Under the pieces are notes generated by a model. That model ran no database searches. It was not told where the DNA came from and worked only from the letters and a program-made list of their open reading frames with translations. Shown piece after piece: positions 17,351-26,825 of a stretch of DNA of 64,000 bases (its first letter is position 1; each line of letters begins with the position of its first letter). This DNA comes from a virus. The DNA lies in the IMG/VR virus record IMGVR_UViG_3300010883_000022, positions 1 through 64,000 of that record; one strand, written 5' to 3'. The position numbers and the translations under genes are program-made.

Positions 17351-18793
17351 CTAATTTTGCAGGATACTAAGCGTTAATGTCAACGATAATTCCGCGCTTT
17401 GCGGTTCCATTTGAGTAAATGCGGCAACTTTATATAACGCATACTGCCGCGCAAGTTCTTCGCCGGGACCAGTAAAGGCTGCTGCCTTTTCCACACCCGG
17501 CAAAGGATTAACTCCTCTAAGTGTTGCCTTACGTATTCTACTCTCTATATGATTTGATTTCAAAGAGTAGTCTGCTGCCAACGTGTTAGCAAGCTTACGA
17601 TACTCTCCCATGTGTGTAGTTTCAGTGCTGATGAACGGATTGTTGCGAGCTGCTGTTTCAAAACTGCCATCCGTCAACATGCGATCATAAACACCAAAAA
17701 GATGTTGCTTAACTTGTGGTGCAACCGATGCAGCCTTTTCTGTATCTCCTTGTACCATAACAAGAAATTCTTCCACAGGTAATACAATTCCTTGTTCTGC
17801 CAGTGCACGAGTCATTTGAGCAACTTTAGTCGTCGTTACAAATTGCGCTCCAGGAATATTCACGGAAGTCCGTACTTCTGGTGAAAATGCCACAGATTTG
17901 TGCGCCCATTCTGAAACGCGCCCTTCTGCATCACTTAATTGCTGCGCCAGTTTAAGTTGCGCAATTACAGCAGAAGAAAGCTTCCCATCAAGAGAAAAAT
18001 CTAACGGCATGGACAACTGCATATTCTCAGCAATTTCCGCTCCAGAAATAGTTGTCCCGTCCGAAGCCGCCTTCTCTAGTTGCCCCATTGTATAGGCAAT
18101 ACGATCAGCTGGCCTAAATACTTTGGAAATATCAAAAAATGTTGGGTCAGGATTATCTGCGTGAAGAATATGCCCACTCTCTAACACCGTACCAATTTTA
18201 GATGCAAGTCCGCCGTGCTTGCAAAGAGCGCCCGTACAATACTCACTACGATTGCGCGCTTTGTTACCACAGCCACTACAAACATCGAACGGTACGCGAC
18301 AAGCCATACTAACAGCAATATCATCACCATTAGCAAGTTTTTCCATCTCTTCGTCTGCAAGCAACCCGCCATTTCGTTTCGCCGCTTCCTTAGTGCTGTT
18401 AAGCGCAACAAGGAGCTCAATCCGCTTCATATCCGGATTGTAATTCGAAGCTTTAATAAGTCCGAAGCTTTTGTCCGGGTTCTTATTCTTATGGTTACGA
18501 TACCAACGCGCATGCTTTACGAACGTATTATGATCTCGCTTACACGTTGCTTCTTTAAATCCATCGCCATTACGATTCGGCCCGTAGAACTCCGTTGAAC
18601 CAACCGCAATGAGGTGTACAGGAATATCCCCCTCATCTAATTTGACGTTCTGGATCTCATCGGCAAACCGGTGACCTGCTCGTTTAATAAACGAACTTAA
18701 GTCGCTGCCTTTAAGGCCTTGGCTAGAAACTTTAATCAGTTGCGCAATAGGCTCGTCAAACGGCCATGCGCCTGGTGTGATGATTTTTAACAT
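17351..18793 (-). CDS. Capsid maturation protease with Cys-rich insert
   Basis: 480 residues. The N-terminal half fits a prohead protease of the herpesvirus-assemblin-like kind. The stretch STEFYGPNRNGDGF is followed by the helix HNTFVKHARWYRNHKN, which supplies a candidate catalytic His. GDDIAVSMACRVPFDV supplies a candidate catalytic Ser. Directly after it, CSGCGNKA and SEYCTGALCKH could bind zinc. The C-terminal 230 residues are helical with many K-x-A sequences (LEKAASDG, TEKAASVAP, VEKAAAFTG, LYKVAAFTQ), which may be self-processing sites. It precedes the scaffold and capsid genes. The assignment rests on motifs and gene order. Confidence 0.72.
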   Translation of the reverse strand: MLKIITPGAWPFDEPIAQLIKVSSQGLKGSDLSSFIKRAGHRFADEIQNVKLDEGDIPVHLIAVGSTEFYGPNRNGDGFKEATCKRDHNTFVKHARWYRNHKNKNPDKSFGLIKASNYNPDMKRIELLVALNSTKEAAKRNGGLLADEEMEKLANGDDIAVSMACRVPFDVCSGCGNKARNRSEYCTGALCKHGGLASKIGTVLESGHILHADNPDPTFFDISKVFRPADRIAYTMGQLEKAASDGTTISGAEIAENMQLSMPLDFSLDGKLSSAVIAQLKLAQQLSDAEGRVSEWAHKSVAFSPEVRTSVNIPGAQFVTTTKVAQMTRALAEQGIVLPVEEFLVMVQGDTEKAASVAPQVKQHLFGVYDRMLTDGSFETAARNNPFISTETTHMGEYRKLANTLAADYSLKSNHIESRIRKATLRGVNPLPGVEKAAAFTGPGEELARQYALYKVAAFTQMEPQSAELSLTLTLSILQN

Positions 18794-18795
18794 GG

Positions 18796-20277
18796 TTAGT
18801 GTTTGCCCTCCGTACGATCTGATTCTGCAAGCTCCGCGAGAAGACCAGCGAACAACGGCAGATGAGCAAGCCGGCGCAGCGCCGGGTTACGCCCAAACTT
18901 CCCGCGCAATGAGTTTTTCGGTACCTCGATGTCGCCGGCGCCGCCGCGGCCTTTTATACTGGTAGCCACGTCGGATATAACACCAGGGGGCGTTCGTTGG
19001 GCGCCGGGCAGCTTACGTCGTAGATTCTGCAACCACCTCGGGCCGCTCATTGGTACGCCGCTGCTTAAGTTCGCAAGCGTATTCGGGGCGAACTGCATGC
19101 CGCCAGGAACAGGTTTAACTGTGGTATCGCCTAGAAGTTCAACGAGGTCGCGCTGTCTATATGCCGTCCCGTCGATCTGCACAGTCCCGCCATTTATCAA
19201 GTGCTGCAAATCACCCTGACTCGCATCCCGCACCCAATTCTTTACTCCCTGCGTTCTTGCTGCGGTCGCGTCAACCGGGATACGACCTGGCGCCACTGCC
19301 TCTACAGCATCAACCCCCGGTCGGCCGGGTCGGCTGGCCGAACCAGGATCATCTATAACTTGGTTATATGTTCCATCAGGCTGAAGGATGGTGCCGTCTT
19401 TATATGTAGGTGGCCTGGCTGGCACCGCATGGACCTCAGGGACCGCGGCCGCCGCTGCCGTGCCGGTGCCCGGGGCATCCATCATCGGCACGTCCATGCC
19501 GGCAACTTGATGGCGAACCGCTTCAGGCAGCGCGGTTCTTACAGCCTGAGTCCTAGCCTTGATAGCCGGTTTGGTCGCATTTTTGAGATCAACCCGATTG
19601 CCACGTCCTTCAATCAGGGATAACCCACCGTGACCTAACCCTGATGTCACGATGCCCGCTGCCGCCGGGCCACGGAGGATACCGTTTTCGTCGTAAGATG
19701 CTGGCAGGAGCGTATCCAGTACTTTCCCGCCGGGATATATCAAACCACTTGCAACGTTTGTGGCAGCATTGACGGCGTTATGAATCAAGCCCTTGTCGGC
19801 TCCTTCGGCATTCGCGAGCGCCTCCGCCTGGGCGACTGCGTTGGCGGCTTCCACTTGCGCCGCCGTACCCTCACCTGTAGTGCCTCCGTGTGGCAGTTGG
19901 CCGCCACCTGCAATGCTCAAAGCATTACTAACTCCACCCACCTGATCGTTCAGGTACGCGCCGCCAGCACCCAGTCCACCACCGGTTAATGCGCCCCACA
20001 GGACATTCGAGTAATCCCGATTCTTCTTCTTTTTCCGCTCTTCATTAAGCGCTGCAAGAAGACCGCCAGTACCCGCACCAGCAAGACCATAGGCCAATGG
20101 CTTCGATGTTGTGAGACCTGTTTTAAAGTCTTCCCAACTGTAAGCTTGCTTAGCGAAAGCAGTGTTCAATGTGTTTACCAACGTTGGCGACGCCTTACGC
20201 ATTGCACGAATCTGATAAATGTATGCAGTAGCTTCTTTCGGCGTACCGAGAAGCACATGCGCAGGAATATTACTCAT
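18796..20277 (-). CDS. Large glycine-zipper virion protein (putative ejection protein)
   Basis: Start at the ATG at 20277 (MSNIPAHVLLGTP), 8 bases after AAGGAG. Product 493 residues. Residues about 58-110 contain two glycine-zipper hydrophobic segments (LAYGLAGAGTGGLLAAL and WGALTGGGLGAGGAYL) separated by a basic loop ERKKKKNR, able to form a membrane hairpin. AFAKQAYSW before them is a K-x-A sequence. The rest is Ala/Pro/Gly-rich. The motif VPGGMQFAPN also has a counterpart (VPGGPQFRPS) in the neighbouring upstream protein. Location in the head module suggests an internal or ejected protein that inserts into the host membrane; this is inference. Confidence 0.68.
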   Translation of the reverse strand: MSNIPAHVLLGTPKEATAYIYQIRAMRKASPTLVNTLNTAFAKQAYSWEDFKTGLTTSKPLAYGLAGAGTGGLLAALNEERKKKKNRDYSNVLWGALTGGGLGAGGAYLNDQVGGVSNALSIAGGGQLPHGGTTGEGTAAQVEAANAVAQAEALANAEGADKGLIHNAVNAATNVASGLIYPGGKVLDTLLPASYDENGILRGPAAAGIVTSGLGHGGLSLIEGRGNRVDLKNATKPAIKARTQAVRTALPEAVRHQVAGMDVPMMDAPGTGTAAAAAVPEVHAVPARPPTYKDGTILQPDGTYNQVIDDPGSASRPGRPGVDAVEAVAPGRIPVDATAARTQGVKNWVRDASQGDLQHLINGGTVQIDGTAYRQRDLVELLGDTTVKPVPGGMQFAPNTLANLSSGVPMSGPRWLQNLRRKLPGAQRTPPGVISDVATSIKGRGGAGDIEVPKNSLRGKFGRNPALRRLAHLPLFAGLLAELAESDRTEGKH

Positions 20278-20289
20278 CACCCCAGCTCC

Positions 20290-22869
20290 TTATGAATTCC
20301 GAAGTTCTCTAGACTGGTTCTCCCAGCGCGCGTCCTGCCGTGCCTTATCCGCAGCTGCCTGGCCATCGCTAGGATGAAATTCAGGTAAGCGGCTCCGAAT
20401 TTTGCCTGGCGGGCTCTCATCTTTAATGGCACCTACAAGACTGCCGCCCGCGGCCCTCCCAAGGCCCACACCCTTGCCAATCACAGAACCCGCGGCCTGC
20501 CCACCACCAGTAATACGTTTACCAGCGTCACTCAAAACAGATCCAATGCGCGCTCCTTCTTCGTCGTGTAGTCGGTCTTGCCCTGCAGTTAAGCTGCGTC
20601 CACCGCCACCGAGGCTGCCAGGTGCGTGGACCGGCTTGGAGTAGTCGGCAGCTGTAGCTGCAAGATCTTTTTCATTTCCTATGATATTTGCACCGATATC
20701 ACGTGGATCCATAATCCCACCACCACCTTCCACTCCTGCCAGATGCTGTCTAATCAAATTGCGCATCAATAGGGGGGAGTCTGCAGCGCGCGGGGCTAAC
20801 TGAACAATCTCATTGTAAGCTTCCGTGACCATGTTCGGATCTTCTTGGCTAATGATCGGATCATTTGCCATCATACTCTCAAGCTGCGCCCGTACGACAA
20901 TCCGCTTCAGTTCTTCTTGATGCGAAGGATCGTCTAGTTCTTCTACGTAATCTTCAACTGCTTCCTCCTGAGCCGACTGGGTAGCATCGCCGCCTCGCTG
21001 AACGCCCTTAAGCAGATGACTCAGCGCAAAAATGCTACCTACGCTCGATTGCTTCGAGTGCGCGGTTTTACCTACCTGCTCTAAAAGAGATGGATCAGCA
21101 TCAAAACCTTCGACTCCACCCATCCGCAGCGGCCGTGCGGGCGGGTCCCTGTCTCCGGGAACCTCGTCGAAGTCGCGTCCTCTTCGCAGCCCCAAGTCAC
21201 CGGCTTCCAGGTCCCTGTCTCCGGGAACCTCATCGAAGTCGCGTCCTCTTCGCAGCCCCAAGTCACCGGCTGCCGGGGTAGTCAAGTTGGGCATGTACTC
21301 TGCCCCACCTGGATTAATGTCTGCGCCGGGTCGCTGGTCGGGATCAAATGGTAGTACTGCGCCCTCGTCGAGGATGCCGTCAGCGTTGCTGTCAAACGGA
21401 CTACGAGCGTGCATACCAGGAATAGGCGGACGAATATCCCCGACCACGGTCTGCTCACTGTCCAGGATACCGTCGCCATTTAAGTCAGTGTCGCTCGGGC
21501 GGAACTGCGGGCCGCCGGGGACAGGTTTAAATTCGGCATCGGCGGGTGGTGTGGTTGCGCCTTGCCGGGACGGATCCTGCGCAGGGTCATATGCCTGCTC
21601 TGCTGGCGTTTCCGCGGCTGGTGGCGTGGGCTTGAGCTTGTTTAAGTCAGCCAGGCCCTGGTCATACCCGCCTGGATCCTGGAGCGCGGGCTTCTTAACC
21701 TCCGGCGTCCCAGCAAATGCGTCATATGCGACCCCACCACCTAGGCCTACGGCGCCGCCCATCGCAAGGTCGCCCAGTAAGCTGGAGCGCTCCTCATCTT
21801 CTTCCTTATCCTTGTTCTTAAAATAATTGAGTGCGCCTCCGGCCGCTAAACCTGCGCCTGCGCCATACAACGGCGCCATTGATGCCTGCTTATCGTCAGT
21901 CGCCGGCAAGGGTAGATCCAATACAGATCGTCCTTGCCTGGGGGAAAAAGGGCGGATTTGGTCCTCTGCCTTCTTGGTGACATGCTGAGCAAGCTCATGA
22001 AGAGTGCGCTGCTTATCGTGTACGTCGGCGGCGAGTTTGATGCTCTCGCGAATCCATTTCCAAGGCGCCTGGTTCGGCTGCACCTCCACAAGACCGGCAC
22101 TCTTCTCCTGCCGCTTCTTTTTCTTCTCCTCCATCCACTGCTCATGTGTGGAGCTAGGGTGGATGGCAGAACAATTGTGCTTAGCCTCTTTACTGAATTG
22201 CGGCACGGTTCGAGAAAGCTGGTTAAGAATAGCGCGCCCCATGCCCCCGTGCTGGATCTCTACAGCATCGCAAGCGTCGTCAAAAGACACGCCGCCCGGA
22301 GTACGGAAGTAATTGCTAAGCTTCTCAAAGTTGCTTGTAAGTAGATCCTTGGCGCGAGCAACCTCTCGCCGGCACTCTTCGAACCGACGCTTATCGAAAT
22401 CAACGGAGTGGATCGCTTTCTTGATCGCCGTGTGTGACTCTCCCGCGTATGGCTCCGGAGGCGTATCGACCAGTTTCCAGTCGACCTTGCGCGCGGATAT
22501 GTGAGCTGCTTCTTTACGCTGCGCAAATATCGGCGCTCGCGTGTACTCATCATCAACGATAGTCTCGTCGCGCTTTTGCGCAGCAGACTTAACATTCGTC
22601 GGATACAACCGCCCCATAATATCCTGCTGATCTGCCAGCTCAAACGTTGCAGCCTTATCAAACGGACTTTCCGCTGCCATACGCTGCTTACCCGTACGCC
22701 CGGTGTTATATGCAGACACCATCAAGTTGATATGCCCCGCAGGGATATCATGCTCCGAGGCGGCCTTCACGATGGCGTCATTAGGGCTTGTGCCCTCGTT
22801 GACGGCATCCGCAACCGATTCCAGGGCAGTCAGAACTCTACTTTCAGCTTCCTTGCTCAGTTTTTTCAT
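20290..22869 (-). CDS. Large multidomain virion protein with glycine zippers and calcium-type repeats
   Basis: 859 residues. Residues 1-60 form a helical N-terminal domain. Residues about 340-395 have two glycine-zipper segments (LYGAGAGLAAGGALNYF, GDLAMGGAVGLGGGVAYDAF) around an acidic loop. Residues about 460-500 contain two calcium-binding loops of thrombospondin-3/dockerin type (DTDLNGDGILDSE, DSNADGILDEG). A 22-residue unit is tandemly duplicated around residues 532-575. Many K-x-A sequences occur (FDKAATFE, NVKSAAQKR, VGKTAHSK). No strong ribosome site is seen, and the start overlaps the end of the upstream gene, so translation is probably coupled. Likely an ejected internal virion protein. 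Confidence 0.68.
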   Translation of the reverse strand: MKKLSKEAESRVLTALESVADAVNEGTSPNDAIVKAASEHDIPAGHINLMVSAYNTGRTGKQRMAAESPFDKAATFELADQQDIMGRLYPTNVKSAAQKRDETIVDDEYTRAPIFAQRKEAAHISARKVDWKLVDTPPEPYAGESHTAIKKAIHSVDFDKRRFEECRREVARAKDLLTSNFEKLSNYFRTPGGVSFDDACDAVEIQHGGMGRAILNQLSRTVPQFSKEAKHNCSAIHPSSTHEQWMEEKKKKRQEKSAGLVEVQPNQAPWKWIRESIKLAADVHDKQRTLHELAQHVTKKAEDQIRPFSPRQGRSVLDLPLPATDDKQASMAPLYGAGAGLAAGGALNYFKNKDKEEDEERSSLLGDLAMGGAVGLGGGVAYDAFAGTPEVKKPALQDPGGYDQGLADLNKLKPTPPAAETPAEQAYDPAQDPSRQGATTPPADAEFKPVPGGPQFRPSDTDLNGDGILDSEQTVVGDIRPPIPGMHARSPFDSNADGILDEGAVLPFDPDQRPGADINPGGAEYMPNLTTPAAGDLGLRRGRDFDEVPGDRDLEAGDLGLRRGRDFDEVPGDRDPPARPLRMGGVEGFDADPSLLEQVGKTAHSKQSSVGSIFALSHLLKGVQRGGDATQSAQEEAVEDYVEELDDPSHQEELKRIVVRAQLESMMANDPIISQEDPNMVTEAYNEIVQLAPRAADSPLLMRNLIRQHLAGVEGGGGIMDPRDIGANIIGNEKDLAATAADYSKPVHAPGSLGGGGRSLTAGQDRLHDEEGARIGSVLSDAGKRITGGGQAAGSVIGKGVGLGRAAGGSLVGAIKDESPPGKIRSRLPEFHPSDGQAAADKARQDARWENQSRELRNS
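21145..21276 (-). repeat. 66-bp tandem duplication inside a virion gene
   Basis: Two adjacent copies, 21145-21210 and 21211-21276, differing at about three bases, in frame and coding for a 22-residue unit containing GDLGLRRGRDFDEVPGDRD. The few differences suggest a recent duplication. Confidence 0.9.
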
Positions 22870-23812
22870 GGGACGTCATTTCTGGAAATGATAGGGAATT
22901 AAGGGTCTCTTCTAAACCAGGTGGCACTTCACCAGTAGCGATCATCAGTAACTCATGTGTTCGTAATTCGTGTCCCTGCTTATCGAACATGGACAGGGCC
23001 GGGAAATCCTCATCGTTTGCGCGCCTACCAACAAGCATCTTCGGCGCTAGTTCAAGTAACGCCTCCACATTAGCAAGAAGTTGGCTACTACCAGCGCCAC
23101 CCGCCTCTGCAGTCTTTTCTATCTCAACAAACTTGGTCCAAATATGTAGTAGGTCGGCCTGTGTAAAACTGTTAACTGGCATTGTTCGGGCTGCGATCGC
23201 TTGCTTCCTTATAATCGAGCCCATCCCGTCATCTTTCCACGCCGCCTTTACCTGCGTTTGATTCTCCGGCGCGGTCACATCAATAGCTTGACCAATTAAT
23301 GAATCCAACATTAAGGAACCATATGCATAAGCATACCATTTCCATAGTTTATCGTATTCCCGCTCCGTAAATCCACGGTGCATTTCACGACCAATCGCCG
23401 TGTGATACACATAACCAGGTGTATCTAACTTGTCCTCTACATTATAGAACAATTTTTCGTACATTTGCACGGTTCCAGGTTCAACACCTAAACGCAGTGA
23501 AATGCCCGGGGAATCGTCTCGCGACAACAAACGCGCCTCTAGTTCACTCTTATACGGGTTGCCTTCGTCCTGATATATGTCGTGCGCCCAGTACAGGTCC
23601 GAGGAATTATTCATTAACGATCTACGGTCTGCATCATCATCACAAGTATCTAATTGCCGTTTAAACGAAGCCGCCTGCCGTACCCACTCATCATCAATTC
23701 GCCGATTAAACGAAAGCTGCTCTGTTGTAGGCGTATTTTCCGCTAAGAGACAGGCGCGTTGCCAGCGCCAATCCGTTGGACGCCTCGGGTTGTTGGGGGA
23801 AATTTCTAACAT
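22844..23812 (-). CDS. Helix-turn-helix-like protein of the head module
   Basis: The start is the ATG at 23812, which overlaps the upstream stop (TAATG). Product 322 residues. Residues about 95-135 contain a short stretch like a helix-turn-helix (ISLRLGVEPGTVQMYEKLFY) followed by NVEDKLDTPGYVYHTAIG. I associate this pattern with putative DNA-binding phage or prophage proteins from memory. The remainder is helical. FVEIEKTAEAGG is a K-x-A sequence. It could be a packaging (small terminase-like) protein or a regulator; position favours the former, but no terminase large subunit is visible nearby. Confidence 0.6.
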   Translation of the reverse strand: MLEISPNNPRRPTDWRWQRACLLAENTPTTEQLSFNRRIDDEWVRQAASFKRQLDTCDDDADRRSLMNNSSDLYWAHDIYQDEGNPYKSELEARLLSRDDSPGISLRLGVEPGTVQMYEKLFYNVEDKLDTPGYVYHTAIGREMHRGFTEREYDKLWKWYAYAYGSLMLDSLIGQAIDVTAPENQTQVKAAWKDDGMGSIIRKQAIAARTMPVNSFTQADLLHIWTKFVEIEKTAEAGGAGSSQLLANVEALLELAPKMLVGRRANDEDFPALSMFDKQGHELRTHELLMIATGEVPPGLEETLNSLSFPEMTSHEKTEQGS

Positions 23813-24108
23813 TAGATGATCATCCACCAAACCTTGTTATCAGACCCGGACTCCGCAATAGCGTAGAGAAGATCTGGGTTCCGGGTAGGAATAACAACTG
23901 TTTCACCGGCAATAACCGGATACCCGTCGGTTCCGTCCGCATCATCCGCGGTAACCGACGAAGAGTTGCCAATATAAACCGTAGAGCCGTTATCCGCAGG
24001 CGCTGTAATTTGGACACCGCGACGAGCCTTCACACCAGTAGCCATAACAGCTACGGCGCTTGTACCAATACTACTTTTACGACCTGTCCAAATTTGCCTG
24101 GTTGCCAT
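23812..24108 (-). CDS. Small beta-rich virion protein
   Basis: The start is set at the ATG at 24108 (MATRQIWTGRKSS), overlapping the end of the upstream gene. Product 98 residues. The sequence GSTVYIGNSSSVTADD, then GYPVIAGETVVIPTRNPDLLYAIA, is characteristic of small beta-sandwich head or fibre-associated proteins in many phages. It couples by TAATG to the following gene. Virion role is likely; the exact place is unknown. Confidence 0.7.
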   Translation of the reverse strand: MATRQIWTGRKSSIGTSAVAVMATGVKARRGVQITAPADNGSTVYIGNSSSVTADDADGTDGYPVIAGETVVIPTRNPDLLYAIAESGSDNKVWWMII

Positions 24109-24109
24109 T

Positions 24110-24391
24110 TTATAACCCCAAAAAATCCAACACGGTCTCAACGATATTAGACTCAGTGTCTAACGTAAATCGGCGGTATGTTGCTCCGTGTGCGGACAGT
24201 GAAAAGTGCACCCCTAATTTATCCTTAGTAGTGCCCGAGGGACTCGTCGGCGGGACTACCCGCGACCGTGCTGATAGCGTTGGTGCAGAAAACGTAGAAG
24301 ATATTGCCGTAGCGGGAGCCATCACAGACGAGGCTGTCGTCGTGGCTCCGCTCAAATCCAACGGCTCTGTAATATCAATTACGATAGACAT
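24110..24391 (-). CDS. Small unknown protein in virion operon
   Basis: The start is the ATG at 24391, overlapping the previous stop as TAATG. Product 93 residues, Ser/Thr/Ala-rich in the first half (GATTTASSVMAPATAISST) and then a short beta region ending NIVETVLDFLGL. Unrecognised. Tight coupling on both sides suggests it is made together with the two neighbouring small virion proteins. Confidence 0.65.
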   Translation of the reverse strand: MSIVIDITEPLDLSGATTTASSVMAPATAISSTFSAPTLSARSRVVPPTSPSGTTKDKLGVHFSLSAHGATYRRFTLDTESNIVETVLDFLGL

Positions 24392-24807
24392 TAGGTGATA
24401 TTCACAATCCCTTCTGCAGCCCACTGAATAGTAAATGTACCGGACGTAACTGTCTGCGCACCATCGAAATCAATAGAGCAGATCAACGGCTTGCCAGTGG
24501 CGGTATCGGAATAAATGACGGCGTGATAAGCCGTGAAGGATGCGCTAGTCCACTCAGCATTAGCTGCATCAAAAACACCCTCATTATCGCTGTCGTCCTG
24601 GGTTACCGTTTTGCTTCCAAGCGCAGCGCCGCCTGCGGTATAACCTGTTCCGCTAATTTCATTGGCATCCGGGGTGGCCCAGCCCAACGCACTAGCTGCA
24701 AACGAATGAGTAGTAGTCAGCAACGCGCAATTAACTGTATCGTTAACAAGGTCGATAGTTTTTTTCATAATTTCAGTTTTAAACTGATTATATACACCAG
24801 AAACCAT
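24391..24807 (-). CDS. Small virion protein
   Basis: 138 residues from an ATG preceded by GAGGAG. The start MVSGVYNQFKTEIMKKTIDL leads into a beta-rich region (FTAYHAVIYSDTATGKPLIC, GTFTIQWAAEGIVNIT). This layout is common among small phage structural proteins with a short helical tail. Its stop overlaps the next start (TAATG). Confidence 0.7.
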   Translation of the reverse strand: MVSGVYNQFKTEIMKKTIDLVNDTVNCALLTTTHSFAASALGWATPDANEISGTGYTAGGAALGSKTVTQDDSDNEGVFDAANAEWTSASFTAYHAVIYSDTATGKPLICSIDFDGAQTVTSGTFTIQWAAEGIVNIT

Positions 24808-24809
24808 AA

Positions 24810-24989
24810 TTATTTCTCCTCATTTTGTGTCTTAGACTTCGTAGAAATGCGAGGCACTTGAATTGTACAGTCTTTTCTACCATTTTCATGATAAGTTTCT
24901 ATGACTGTTAACGGCACAATAACTTCGCGCTCTTCTCCGCCTTCATTAATTGTAATCTTGCCTTCGCATACTTTAGTTTCTTGCCTCAT
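24810..24989 (-). CDS. 59-residue protein between fibre and virion genes
   Basis: Starts at an ATG at 24989 preceded by AAGGAGG with 7-base spacing, and overlaps the stop of the upstream gene (ATGA). The 59 residues are MRQETKVCEGKITINEGG, a beta stretch EREVIVPLTVIETYHEN, and a basic tail. The strong ribosome site and tight packing support a real gene. Unrecognised; possibly a small virion component. Confidence 0.75.
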   Translation of the reverse strand: MRQETKVCEGKITINEGGEEREVIVPLTVIETYHENGRKDCTIQVPRISTKSKTQNEEK

Positions 24990-26818
24990 AGCGTAACCTC
25001 CTTCTTACGATTAACATTTGGAGGCGCGCCTTGAACAGATGAAACTGCCGATAACACACCAGGTACTACTTTAGCCACGGAAAGCGGAGCTTGATGTGTA
25101 GCCGCAGCTACCACCTCCGCCGCGGCGCTGTACTTAACTTGAACAACTGGCGCCACAACCGTAGCAGATGCCGCAACCACAGAAATACTCAGCGGAGTAT
25201 CAACCTCCGGCGCATTAACGGATGCCGTTACCGAAAGTACTGCAGCTGAAACAACCCCATCTATAATAACAGATGGGGTGGGTATTGAAGAAACGGCATT
25301 CAAAGCAGCTGAAACCGTTTTTGTACAATCTATTTGAATTGCGGGGGCTTGTGCGGTCGCTGCCGCTGATATTTCGCTAGGGGCTACCAAGATCTTATAT
25401 AGCGCGGGGTCGACTACGGTTGCTGTAGAAGATAAGGCAGTAGCACCCGCAGAAATGCCCAGGGCTGGTACTGGCGCCTGTGCAGAAGAAGTTACAGACA
25501 GCACACCATCTTTCTCTGAAATATCTACTGTTACGTTGGGAGACGGTATAGTTTGGTCAGCACCGATATCCCACGTATCTCCCTCGTCGTCTCTATCCCT
25601 ACCGTCTATGTCAAAATTTACATTCGCAGGGGTAGTCCCTAAATCAGTGCCCGCGCCAATAGCATCTGATCCATCTTTTAAGTGTAAATCCTCAGATCCA
25701 CCTGTTATTGACACAAACTGATCTGCAGTAGTTTTACTTGCTAAAGATCCAGTGCCACCGGCTGTCGCGTCGGATGACATGTTGTACTGCATCACTGCCG
25801 AAGCTGGCTCGTTAAAGCAGTCGGCCGTTCCGGATGAAGAACCAGACACGCCCATACTAATACAGTTTTTGACAGTCTTATTAGCGTGGTTCTTTATCTG
25901 AAAAGCGTTGGTGTTTCCTGAAGCACTATTGTTGTTCGCGTTATATCCCGTGCAGTTATAAAAATTTTGAGTATAAGTGCTCGAACCATTCATTTTAAAA
26001 AAGTCACAATAGCCGCTCGTACCGCCTGAGGTTAAGTCATACGCAATACAGTTCAAAATATCTGTATTGCCGTCGGCCCAGAAAGCGCGACTGTGGGTTC
26101 CCGTATCGCCGCCGGTAACCGTGGTAGCAATACTATGCGCAATACAACCAAGAAAAGTGCTCGTCGTAGTGCTACTTGTATCCGTTTTAAAAGCTCCACG
26201 AATACATTCGTTGTCTGACATGTCTATCTCAAGCCATTCAACTGTAGTGGGGGCTATTGCTACCTCAATACATTCCCCAACATCTACGGTTCTAACTATT
26301 CTTGCACCTGTACCAGCCGTACCATCGTGCCGCTGGGAGCTCGGCACTGTCAAAACCCGGGAAGCCAGGCTTACAGTATCTCCCCCGTCTATTGTTACGT
26401 CCTCGTTAAAAGCGGAGTCGTTATACATCGAACCCTGCGCAATGTCGCTTGAAGCGTACAGATCACTGTCGTCTAGGTCGGCTTCCCACGCGCTGATCGT
26501 GGAGTAATACCGAGAAAACGTGCCGTCCGCCTGGGAGAACATCATGTTGTAAAGCAAGCACGGCGACGTGTCACCCGACATCATATCGTCGGTTACGTAC
26601 ACCATTGTGATATCTGCGCCAGACACAGCCGTCACACGGTATGTAAACTCAGCACCCATGCCACCTTCGTCTGTAAAGACACACTTATCTCCAACACTCA
26701 CGCCAGAAGGAGTTGATACAAAAGTCACAACGTAGGGAGAGCTCGAGCCGCTGCAAGAGTCCGGAACTCCCGTAGCGATACTGCTGTTAGAACCTATGCT
26801 TGTAATAATAGTGGCCAT
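24986..26818 (-). CDS. Beta-helix fibre-like protein
   Basis: Start at the ATG at 26818 (MATIITSIGSNSS), preceded by AGGTG. Product 610 residues. Residues about 120-400 have the repeating short beta-strand pattern of right-handed parallel beta-helix proteins (ILNCIAYDLTSGG, NFYNCTGYNANNN, VKNCISMGVSG), ending in DIDGRDRDDEGDTWDIGA, a frequent end of such domains. Residues about 435-600 hold four or five degenerate Ala/Val/Ser repeats. It is probably a head or tail fibre or appendage that binds or cuts host polysaccharide; no catalytic residues can be assigned by eye. Confidence 0.72.
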   Translation of the reverse strand: MATIITSIGSNSSIATGVPDSCSGSSSPYVVTFVSTPSGVSVGDKCVFTDEGGMGAEFTYRVTAVSGADITMVYVTDDMMSGDTSPCLLYNMMFSQADGTFSRYYSTISAWEADLDDSDLYASSDIAQGSMYNDSAFNEDVTIDGGDTVSLASRVLTVPSSQRHDGTAGTGARIVRTVDVGECIEVAIAPTTVEWLEIDMSDNECIRGAFKTDTSSTTTSTFLGCIAHSIATTVTGGDTGTHSRAFWADGNTDILNCIAYDLTSGGTSGYCDFFKMNGSSTYTQNFYNCTGYNANNNSASGNTNAFQIKNHANKTVKNCISMGVSGSSSGTADCFNEPASAVMQYNMSSDATAGGTGSLASKTTADQFVSITGGSEDLHLKDGSDAIGAGTDLGTTPANVNFDIDGRDRDDEGDTWDIGADQTIPSPNVTVDISEKDGVLSVTSSAQAPVPALGISAGATALSSTATVVDPALYKILVAPSEISAAATAQAPAIQIDCTKTVSAALNAVSSIPTPSVIIDGVVSAAVLSVTASVNAPEVDTPLSISVVAASATVVAPVVQVKYSAAAEVVAAATHQAPLSVAKVVPGVLSAVSSVQGAPPNVNRKKEVTL

Positions 26819-26825
26819 GCAACAC

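Noticed and set aside
21032-21826. 264-residue plus-strand open frame rich in Ser, Pro and Arg
   Set aside because: Antisense to a clear virion gene, with repeats that only mirror the 66-bp duplication and other low-complexity sequence.
22844-23812. Firm call as terminase small subunit
   Set aside because: Only a weak helix-turn-helix pattern is seen and the large subunit is not nearby.
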